A DNA stretch of 5,058 nt from Dysgonamonadaceae bacterium. Its GTDB lineage: Bacteria; Bacteroidota; Bacteroidia; Bacteroidales; Azobacteroidaceae. Below the pieces are notes generated by a model. It was not told where the DNA came from. It did not search any database and saw nothing but the letters and a program-made list of their open reading frames with translations. The position numbers and the translations under genes were made by a program. The stretch is from contig JAISNS010000255.1 in the NCBI GenBank assembly GCA_031276105.1, positions 1-5,058 of the forward strand, given 5' to 3'. This document shows positions 1 through 5,058 of the stretch, in pieces (position 1 is the first letter of the stretch; each line of letters begins with the position of its first letter).

Positions 1-921
1 GGAAAAGTAGAGATACCGAACAAAATTCCGTTGGATATTTCCGGCCTTTTGGCTTATAACCATCAACAATATTATGAAAGTTCCAAACTGTTCATTGATA
101 CCGATGTTTCGACTTTTATTCGCCAAAGTGAAACATTTGCTAAAATCGGTATAGGAATGCCCTTCCGAACCAAAGCTAAGATCGATTTAATGGTTGCTTA
201 CGGTATTCTCGATGATCAATATTACCGGGACAAGCGGCGTACTTTTCATGAAGCTGCATTTGACTATAGCCGTTATAATCTTTTCTGCGGGGGAATTTAT
301 TATACCAAAAACTCCTTAAACACAAAACAATATCCGGTTAGCGGACACAACCACCATTTATTCGCTCAATTTGTATCCGGAAGAGAAACATTCAAACCAC
401 CTGGAAATGGTACCGGAGTAAAAAATAATCAATCCTATATTCAAATCAAAGCCAGTTTGAATAATTACCATGTTGTAGCCCGGAGATTTAATTTCGGTTA
501 TAATATAGAAGGAGTTGTATCCAGCAAAAATTTATGGAGCAATTACACAGCCTCTGTTTTACAAGCCCCGGCCTACACTCCTACCCCACACAGTAAACTT
601 GTTTTTAATGAAGCTTTTAGAGCCAATCAATATTTGGCGGGAGGAATAACTCCTATATGGAAACTTAATTCGACTATTCATTTTCGGGGCGATTTGGATG
701 TGTTCGTGCCTGTTTATCCCATTATGCGCGGAGATGTTAACGCTGCTATTTATGGTAAAACATTCACCAAACCGGCCTATTTGGGTGAAATCAGTTTAGT
801 AGCGCAACTTCCGTTCATGTCGATTAGTTTATTTGTTAATCATTACAGTTATCCGACCGGAAACTGGAATATGGGGCTAAATATCGGATACTTAATCTTC
901 GGAACTAAATTTATCCGGTGA
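1..921 (+). CDS. Outer-membrane beta-barrel protein, probably the C-terminal barrel of a patatin-like phospholipase (5' end outside window)
   Basis: The reading frame is open from base 1 (first codons read GKVEIPNKIP) to a TGA at 919-921, giving 306 visible residues. The TTG at base 31 is an internal leucine and not a credible start, so the gene begins left of the window. The visible part has the texture of a transmembrane beta-barrel: alternating polar and hydrophobic residues, many Tyr, Phe, Asn and Gly, no long hydrophobic helix, and a final strand (GLNIGYLIFGTKF) that looks like a C-terminal barrel-assembly signal. Phrases such as YYTKNSLNTKQYPVSGHN and LPFMSISLFVNHYSYPTGNW resemble, from memory, the C-terminal surface-antigen (BamA/TamA-like) domain of Bacteroidota proteins with an N-terminal patatin lipase. 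That lipase, with its GxSxG and DG[AG] motifs, would lie upstream and cannot be seen. The likely location is the outer membrane. Alternatively it is another Omp85-type or unrelated barrel. The barrel call is solid; the patatin link is inference. Confidence 0.66.
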   Translation, partial: GKVEIPNKIPLDISGLLAYNHQQYYESSKLFIDTDVSTFIRQSETFAKIGIGMPFRTKAKIDLMVAYGILDDQYYRDKRRTFHEAAFDYSRYNLFCGGIYYTKNSLNTKQYPVSGHNHHLFAQFVSGRETFKPPGNGTGVKNNQSYIQIKASLNNYHVVARRFNFGYNIEGVVSSKNLWSNYTASVLQAPAYTPTPHSKLVFNEAFRANQYLAGGITPIWKLNSTIHFRGDLDVFVPVYPIMRGDVNAAIYGKTFTKPAYLGEISLVAQLPFMSISLFVNHYSYPTGNWNMGLNIGYLIFGTKFIR

Positions 922-1022
922 AATCATCTTTTATCTCTTCGGGATACCGCCTCGTTCTTCTCTCTCTACTCAATTTACTTTAGTTGCATTAACTAATTGA
1001 ACTGCCCCCTATTTTTTATTCG

Positions 1023-1056
1023 TTGTGTATAAGACGAGAATTTTATACTAACTTTG
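1023..1056 (+). promoter_or_regulatory. murF promoter, Bacteroidota type
   Basis: TAACTTTG at 1049-1056 fits the Bacteroidota -7 consensus TAnnTTTG exactly. A TTG at 1023-1025 is a possible -33 element, with a 23-base gap that is slightly longer than usual. Transcription would begin near base 1060, giving a leader of about 35 bases before the ATG at 1095. The box lies inside the apparent in-frame extension that could start at TTG 1023, which argues against that longer start. Confidence 0.72.
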
Positions 1057-1070
1057 TACGTGAATATAAA

Positions 1071-1093
1071 TTTGAAATTTTTACCGTTTCAAA
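1071..1093 (+). repeat. Inverted repeat in the murF leader
   Basis: TTTGAAA (1071-1077) and TTTCAAA (1087-1093) are perfect reverse complements of 7 bases separated by 9 bases, and the second arm ends one base before the ATG. In RNA this would form a hairpin with one G-C and six A-U pairs, so it is weak. It could modulate ribosome access or serve as an operator, or it may be chance in A/T-rich DNA. Confidence 0.4.
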
Positions 1094-1094
1094 A

Positions 1095-2387
1095 ATGAAT
1101 ATTGCAGAAATCTATTCTATTTTTCAAAAATATCCTGTCGTATCGACCGACAGCCGGAATTGTCCGGCGAATGCTCTTTTTTTCGCTCTGAAAGGCGATC
1201 AATTCGATGGAAATGATTATATCGTGCAAGCGCTTGAAAACGGTGCGGCTTATGCTGTGGGCAGCCGGATCGATTTGCCGCAGTCGGAACGGATCATCCG
1301 GGTGGACAACGTTCTTCAAACGTTGCAGGATTTAGCTCATTATCACCGCAAACAGTTGAATACGCCGCTTATTGCGATTACCGGAACCAATGGCAAAACA
1401 ACAACGAAAGAATTGACAGCCGCTGCCTTGTCGTCTCAATACCCTGTTCTGTACACTCAAGGAAATTTGAACAACCATATCGGCGTTCCATTGACCTTAC
1501 TGCAATTACAGGCCGGACATGCATTCGCCGTCGTTGAAATGGGAGCCAACCATCCGGGCGAAATACGGGAATTGTGCCGGATTGCCGAACCGGACTACGG
1601 ACTAATTACCAACGTAGGAAAAGCGCATTTGGAAGGATTCGGCTCTTTGGAAGGGGTTGTCCGGACAAAAACCGAACTTTATGATTTCCTTCGCGAAAAA
1701 GGCGGAACCGTATTCTGCCATTCGGATAACCGGATATTGAAAAATTTATCCAATGCTTGTTCCACTGTATATTATGGAACAACGCCGGAAACGTTTGTCC
1801 GGGGAACAGTTTTGGAAGCAACGCCCTTACTTTGCCTGAAATGGACGAAAGGCGAAGAATGGAACGAGATAAAAACAGCTTTAACCGGCGGCTACAATTT
1901 TGAAAATGTATTAGCGGCTATTTGTATCGCTTCGTATTTGGGGATCGACAGTCAACAAATCAACCGGGCTATAACGGATTATATCCCCAATAACAACCGC
2001 TCGCAACGCCAAAAAACAGATCGTAACCTGTTAATTGTTGACGCTTACAACGCCAATCCAAGCAGTATGCAGGCAGCTTTAGACAACTTTTTTTCTTTGC
2101 CGCCCTCTCCCCGAATGGTGATATTAGGAGAAATGGGAGAGTTAGGAAAATACAGTGAAGAGGAACACCGGAAAATTACGGATTGCTTGCTTAGGCACAA
2201 GATTGACCGGGTTCTTTTGGTAGGAGAAGCATTTATCAAATTAACCGGGCTGCCCGGCGAATGGTTGATTTTTCCGCAAACGGCCGACTTGACTCATTAT
2301 CTTGCACAAACGGAAATCAACGCTTATACGATATTGATAAAAGGTTCACGCACCAATCGTTTGGAAAAAACCATTGCGTTTTTGTAA
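1095..2387 (+). CDS. murF: UDP-N-acetylmuramoyl-tripeptide--D-alanyl-D-alanine ligase (MurF)
   Basis: MurF is the last cytoplasmic Mur ligase. It uses ATP to add D-Ala-D-Ala to the UDP-MurNAc-tripeptide, completing the pentapeptide precursor of peptidoglycan. The protein is 430 residues, within the family's usual range. The N-terminal substrate-binding domain (about 1-85) shows TDSR (18-21) and LFFALKG (28-34). The central ATPase domain (about 91-307) has the P-loop GTNGKTT (97-103), NLNNHIGVPLTLL (124-136), EMGANHPGE (148-156), TNVGKAHLEGFGS (172-184), and KTE (192-194), whose lysine is probably the carbamylated one. The C-terminal domain carries the signature DAYNANPSSMQAAL (316-329), LGEMGELG (344-351) and KGSRTNRLEK (416-425). 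I chose the ATG at 1095 because the N-terminus then aligns with the family. A TTG at 1023 would add 24 unrelated residues and include the promoter. There is no Shine-Dalgarno sequence, as is normal for Bacteroidota. All expected motifs are intact. Confidence 0.97.
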   Translation: MNIAEIYSIFQKYPVVSTDSRNCPANALFFALKGDQFDGNDYIVQALENGAAYAVGSRIDLPQSERIIRVDNVLQTLQDLAHYHRKQLNTPLIAITGTNGKTTTKELTAAALSSQYPVLYTQGNLNNHIGVPLTLLQLQAGHAFAVVEMGANHPGEIRELCRIAEPDYGLITNVGKAHLEGFGSLEGVVRTKTELYDFLREKGGTVFCHSDNRILKNLSNACSTVYYGTTPETFVRGTVLEATPLLCLKWTKGEEWNEIKTALTGGYNFENVLAAICIASYLGIDSQQINRAITDYIPNNNRSQRQKTDRNLLIVDAYNANPSSMQAALDNFFSLPPSPRMVILGEMGELGKYSEEEHRKITDCLLRHKIDRVLLVGEAFIKLTGLPGEWLIFPQTADLTHYLAQTEINAYTILIKGSRTNRLEKTIAFL

Positions 2388-2429
2388 GATGCACTGCGAA
2401 AAAAAGAGTGACATGAAGCAATTCGAAAT

Positions 2430-2445
2430 TTTTATGCTAACTTTG
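2430..2445 (+). promoter_or_regulatory. Pyridoxal/pyridoxamine kinase promoter (-7 region), Bacteroidota type
   Basis: TAACTTTG at 2438-2445 matches the TAnnTTTG -7 consensus. It sits in a 16-base stretch that differs at only one base from the murF promoter (TTTTATRCTAACTTTG). No clear TTTG is visible at the -33 position, so that element is weak or degenerate. The expected start of transcription near base 2452 leaves a short A-rich leader of about 19 bases before the ATG at 2471. The kinase can therefore be transcribed independently of murF, which ends 83 bases upstream of that ATG. Confidence 0.7.
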
Positions 2446-2470
2446 CGCCCGATTATAAAAAATAAAGAGT

Positions 2471-3325
2471 ATGAATGAATTAAAAAGAGTAGCCGCCATC
2501 CACGACATATCCGGATTCGGCAAATGTTCTTTAACCGTAGCTTTACCCATTATTTCGGCGGCAGGTATCGAAACAACAGTACTGCCGACAGCCGTATTAT
2601 CTACGCACACTGGAGGATTTTCCGGGTTTACTTACAGGGATTTAACCGACGACATTGCGCCGGTTACCCGCCACTGGCAATCGCTGGGCATCCGTTTCGA
2701 CGCTATATACACCGGTTTCTTAGGCTCTTTCGAGCAACTGGAACTGGTAACCCGTTTCTTTGAAACCTTCAAAACAAACGGGAATATCATCCTGGTCGAT
2801 CCGGTAATGGCCGATAACGGCGAACTCTACAAAATCTTTTCCGTCGAGTTTGTCCGGGGAATGAAAAAACTGTGCGAAAAAGCCGACATTATCGTTCCCA
2901 ATCTTACGGAAGCCGCTTTCCTTCTGGAAGAAACCTACTTTCCGGGGCCTTATACGCCGGAATACATCGAAGGCTTGCTGAAAAAACTCAGCGCTTTCGG
3001 CCCCCGGAAAATTGTTTTGACCGGCGTTTTCTTCAACGACGAAGATTTGGGCGCTGCTACTTACGACGCCAACACCGGCGAAGTGACCTACGCTTTCGAA
3101 AAACGCATTCCCGGCTATTACCACGGAACCGGCGATGTGTTCGGTTCAGCCTTACTGTCGGCAATAATGAACAATTTCACGCTGAACGAAGCCGCAAGCA
3201 TTGCCGTGCGTTTTACGGTGTCTGCCATCCGCAAAACGGCTGCCGCCGGAACGGACATCCGCTTTGGCGTTAATTTCGAACAAACCATCCCCGAATTGTT
3301 GAGCGATTTAAAACTGCTTCCTTAG
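2471..3325 (+). CDS. pdxY: Pyridoxal/pyridoxamine kinase (PdxY/PdxK-like, PfkB/ThiD fold)
   Basis: This is a 284-residue cytoplasmic kinase of the ribokinase-like superfamily. It should phosphorylate the 5'-hydroxyl of pyridoxal or pyridoxamine with ATP in vitamin B6 salvage. The N-terminal substrate-binding segment reads HDISGFGKCSL (11-21), followed by the conserved STHTGGF (44-50). The ATP-binding half shows VDPVMADNGELY (109-120), VPNLTEAAFLL (142-152) and the anion-hole motif GTGDVFGSALLSAI (219-232), in which Asp222 is the expected catalytic base. Length and motif order fit the pyridoxamine kinase subgroup common in Bacteroidota and Firmicutes. Sequence alone does not say whether pyridoxal, pyridoxamine or a related alcohol such as HMP is preferred, so the symbol is a family assignment. 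The ATG at 2471 is supported by the promoter 26 bases upstream. No Shine-Dalgarno sequence is present (the leader is AAAAAATAAAGAGT). Translation ends with TAG, and a strong terminator follows within about 10 bases. Confidence 0.92.
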   Translation: MNELKRVAAIHDISGFGKCSLTVALPIISAAGIETTVLPTAVLSTHTGGFSGFTYRDLTDDIAPVTRHWQSLGIRFDAIYTGFLGSFEQLELVTRFFETFKTNGNIILVDPVMADNGELYKIFSVEFVRGMKKLCEKADIIVPNLTEAAFLLEETYFPGPYTPEYIEGLLKKLSAFGPRKIVLTGVFFNDEDLGAATYDANTGEVTYAFEKRIPGYYHGTGDVFGSALLSAIMNNFTLNEAASIAVRFTVSAIRKTAAAGTDIRFGVNFEQTIPELLSDLKLLP

Positions 3326-3330
3326 AAGAC

Positions 3331-3368
3331 AAAAAGGGCGAAAGGTAAAAGATTCGCCCTCTTTTTTT
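3331..3368. terminator. Bidirectional intrinsic terminator between pdxY and metG
   Basis: AGGGCGAA (3335-3342) pairs perfectly with TTCGCCCT (3353-3360) around a 10-base loop. On the plus strand one C and then seven T residues follow (3362-3368), giving a classical Rho-independent terminator for the kinase gene. On the minus strand the same stem is followed by T residues from the A-run at 3331-3335, so it can also end metG transcription. It lies in the 52-base gap between the two convergent stop codons. Confidence 0.9.
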
Positions 3369-3372
3369 GTAA

Positions 3373-3400
3373 CTTGTTTACTTGTTTACTCGTTTACTCA
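3373..3400. repeat. 8-base tandem repeat overlapping the 3' end of metG
   Basis: On the plus strand the sequence reads CTTGTTTA, CTTGTTTA, CTCGTTTA and then a partial CTCA: three units, two identical and one with a single change. On the minus strand the unit is TAAACRAG, and it encodes the last MetG residues (SKRVNK) and supplies the stop codon at 3380-3378. Because 8 is not a multiple of 3, the three TAA triplets fall in all three minus-strand frames. I recall similar short TTAAC/GTTAAC-like tandem tracts between genes in Bacteroidales, but cannot verify a family here. Confidence 0.8.
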
Positions 3401-5058
3401 TCACCAATTTTTGGATTTGCCGGTTAATGATTTCATCTTCAATCTTCTCGAAGAGTAATTCGGGAGTTCGGATGATATGTCCGGGTTCCAATAAATCGAA
3501 GTTCCCTAATTCCGACCATTGCAGGTTGTGTTTGTCAATCATTTTTTTGATTTTTTCTGCGGTAAATGGGAGGAATGGTTCGAAGGCGACAGCGAGGTTT
3601 GCCGTGATTTGGAGGCTGATATTCAGAATTGTTGCCGTGCGTTCCGGATCGGTTTTAAATAATTTCCACGGTTCGGTATCGGCCAAGTATTTATTGCCGG
3701 TGCGCGACAAGTTCATCGCTTCTTTCAGTGCGTCGCGGAAACGGAAATGTTCCAGATAATTTTCCATATCTGCTTTTATTTGCGCAAATTCGGCAACCGT
3801 TTGCCGGTCGTAATCCGTCCGGTCGTTGGCGGCGGGAACTTTTCCTTCAAAATATTTGTGAGTCAATACCAAAGCCCGGTTGACGAAATTGCCGAATACG
3901 GCAACCAGTTCATTATTGTTTCGCGCCTGAAAATCTTTCCAAGTGAAATCGTTATCTTTGGTTTCGGGCGCGTTGGCCGTCAATACGTAGCGCAAGACAT
4001 CCTGTTTGCCGGGAAATTCCTCGAGGTATTCGTGCAGCCATACCGCCCAGTTGCGGGAGGTAGAAATTTTGTTTCCTTCCAGATTGAGAAACTCATTGGC
4101 AGGCACATTTTCCGGTAAAATATAACTTCCATCCGCTTTCAGCATTGCCGGAAAAACGATGCAATGGAAAACGATGTTGTCTTTCCCGATGAAATGAATC
4201 AGGCGGGTATCTTCGTCTTTCCACCACTTTTCCCAGTCTTGGGGCGAATGTTCGATTGTATTGGAAATGTAGCCGATGGGAGCGTCGAACCAGACATAGA
4301 GGACTTTTCCTGCGGCGCCTTCTACCGGCACGGGTACGCCCCAATCCAGATCGCGGCTTACCGCGCGGGGTTGCAATCCCATCTCCAGCCACGATTTGCA
4401 TTGTCCGTACACATTGGTTTTCCACTCTTTGTGTTCTTCCAGAATCCATTCTTTCAGCCAAGCTTCATGTTTGTCCAAAGGCAGGTACCAGTGTTGAGTT
4501 TCTTTTAGAACAGGGATGCTGCCCGACAGCGTTGATTTCGGTTCGATCAGTTCCAACGGACTTAACGAGACGCCGCACGCTTCGCACTGGTCGCCATACG
4601 CCTGTCCGTTGCCGCAATGGGGGCATTGGCCGGTAATGTAGCGGTCGGCGAGAAATTGTTTCGCTTCTTCGTCGTAATACTGTTCGGAAACTTTTTCGAT
4701 AAACTCCCCTTTATCATACAATTTGCGGAAAAAAGCGGCCGCCGTTTGATGATGAATTTCGGAAGACGTTCGGGAATAAATATCGAACGTAATCCCGAAA
4801 TCTTCGAACGATTGCTTAATGATGGCATGGTAACGATCGACCACTTCCTGTGGCGTTATTCCTTCTTTTTTAGCTTTCAATGCTATTGGAACGCCGTGCT
4901 CGTCGGATCCGCCGATAAAAAGCGTTTCTTCTCCTTTCAACCGCAAATACCGGGCGTAAATATCGGCCGGAACATATACGCCGGCCAGATGTCCGATATG
5001 TACAGGCCCATTGGCGTATGGCAATGCGGAAGTTATCAATGTTCGTTTAAATGCTTTA
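3378..5058 (-). CDS. metG: Methionyl-tRNA synthetase (MetG), start just outside window, no C-terminal tRNA-binding domain
   Basis: This cytoplasmic class I synthetase charges tRNA-Met with methionine using ATP. The frame is open to the right edge, reading KAFKRT and then [17 protein letters not shown]. The TTG at 5039 is an internal leucine, and by family comparison the true ATG should lie only a few codons further right. Residues below count that leucine as 1. The catalytic domain has HIGH (14-17) and the KMSKS-loop variant KISTS (324-328). A zinc knuckle is formed by CPHC (139-142) and CEAC (152-155). [10 protein letters not shown] (283-292) and NLEGNKIS (319-326) are typical. The helical anticodon-binding domain runs from about 365 to 540 and includes [16 protein letters not shown] (375-390). 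The protein then ends at residue 553 (559 visible). Bacteroidales MetG proteins are usually about 680 residues, with a C-terminal EMAP/Trbp111-like domain that is absent here. The last six residues come from a tandem repeat. The gene is convergent with the kinase, and its promoter is outside the window. Confidence 0.97.
   Translation of the reverse strand, partial: KAFKRTLITSALPYANGPVHIGHLAGVYVPADIYARYLRLKGEETLFIGGSDEHGVPIALKAKKEGITPQEVVDRYHAIIKQSFEDFGITFDIYSRTSSEIHHQTAAAFFRKLYDKGEFIEKVSEQYYDEEAKQFLADRYITGQCPHCGNGQAYGDQCEACGVSLSPLELIEPKSTLSGSIPVLKETQHWYLPLDKHEAWLKEWILEEHKEWKTNVYGQCKSWLEMGLQPRAVSRDLDWGVPVPVEGAAGKVLYVWFDAPIGYISNTIEHSPQDWEKWWKDEDTRLIHFIGKDNIVFHCIVFPAMLKADGSYILPENVPANEFLNLEGNKISTSRNWAVWLHEYLEEFPGKQDVLRYVLTANAPETKDNDFTWKDFQARNNNELVAVFGNFVNRALVLTHKYFEGKVPAANDRTDYDRQTVAEFAQIKADMENYLEHFRFRDALKEAMNLSRTGNKYLADTEPWKLFKTDPERTATILNISLQITANLAVAFEPFLPFTAEKIKKMIDKHNLQWSELGNFDLLEPGHIIRTPELLFEKIEDEIINRQIQKLVMSKRVNK

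Larger units (their letters stand above)
922..1094. other. Intergenic spacer between the barrel gene and murF
   Basis: This 173-base spacer holds no gene. Its left part (about 922-1019) is poor in G and rich in C and T, with a pyrimidine tract at about 950-971; a hand count gives roughly 26 C to 9 G. No GC-rich hairpin followed by a T-run is present, so the barrel gene has no obvious intrinsic terminator here. The C-rich, G-poor stretch could suit Rho-dependent termination, which is only inference. The right part carries the murF promoter and leader, listed separately. Confidence 0.6.

Noticed and set aside
980..996. TTAGTT/AACTAA inverted repeat as a terminator for the barrel gene
   Set aside because: The stem is only 6 bases with one G-C pair, and the nearest T-run (1012-1017) is 15 bases away and not adjacent to it.
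1023..1094. Longer murF starting at TTG 1023 with 24 extra residues
   Set aside because: The extension contains the -7 promoter box, does not resemble MurF N-termini, and would start before the predicted transcript start.
2389..2478. A 29-codon open frame (ATG at 2389, TGA at 2476-2478) overlapping the kinase start, as a possible leader peptide
   Set aside because: It contains the kinase -7 promoter box, so transcripts from that promoter would lack its start. It has no recognisable features, and a frame this short is expected by chance.
2720..3124. Long open frames on the opposite strand or other frames inside the kinase gene (also within murF and metG)
   Set aside because: They lie wholly inside genes with complete, motif-rich frames, have no promoter signal of their own, and read as low-complexity, frame-shifted shadows of the real proteins.
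4116..4240. KISTS in place of KMSKS in MetG (324-328), first considered as a defective active-site loop
   Set aside because: The coding bases lie in this neighbourhood (about 4056-4070). KISTS/KxSTS is a common functional variant in this MetG subgroup, and the other catalytic motifs are intact.
5037..5039. TTG at 5039 as the metG start codon
   Set aside because: The frame stays open to the right edge, and the preceding residues (FKRT) match the usual Bacteroidales MetG N-terminus, so the real start is outside the window.

Overview
The window looks like ordinary chromosomal housekeeping DNA from a member of the Bacteroidota, most likely the order Bacteroidales. Three things point there. Both visible promoters carry the Bacteroidota -7 box (TAnnTTTG, here TAACTTTG). 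Start codons lack Shine-Dalgarno sequences and follow A-rich leaders. The methionyl-tRNA synthetase and the outer-membrane barrel protein resemble Bacteroidales versions. I cannot name a genus.

Layout, left to right. (1) Bases 1-921, plus strand: the last 306 codons of an outer-membrane beta-barrel protein whose start lies left of the window, most like the C-terminal barrel of Bacteroidota patatin-like phospholipases. (2) Bases 922-1094: a 173-base spacer with a C-rich, G-poor stretch, then the murF promoter and an A/T-rich inverted repeat against the murF start codon. (3) Bases 1095-2387, plus: a complete murF (peptidoglycan precursor synthesis). (4) Bases 2388-2470: a short spacer holding a second, nearly identical promoter. 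(5) Bases 2471-3325, plus: a complete PfkB/ThiD-fold pyridoxal/pyridoxamine kinase (vitamin B6 salvage). (6) Bases 3326-3377: a 52-base convergent spacer with a hairpin terminator that can serve both strands, followed by an 8-base tandem repeat that runs into the end of metG. (7) Bases 3378-5058, minus: metG, missing only a few codons at its start beyond the right edge.

The genes do not form one pathway: envelope, cell wall, cofactor salvage and translation are each represented once. murF and the kinase each have their own promoter and need not be co-transcribed, although no terminator separates them.

I found no mobile element, CRISPR array, RNA gene or defence system, and no convincing new system. 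The point most worth checking is the 3' end of metG. The protein stops just after the anticodon-binding domain, without the C-terminal tRNA-binding domain that Bacteroidales MetG normally has. Its last residues are encoded by an 8-base tandem repeat that puts TAA in all three frames. A hand count also suggests that the tetranucleotide CCGG is strongly over-represented across the window.
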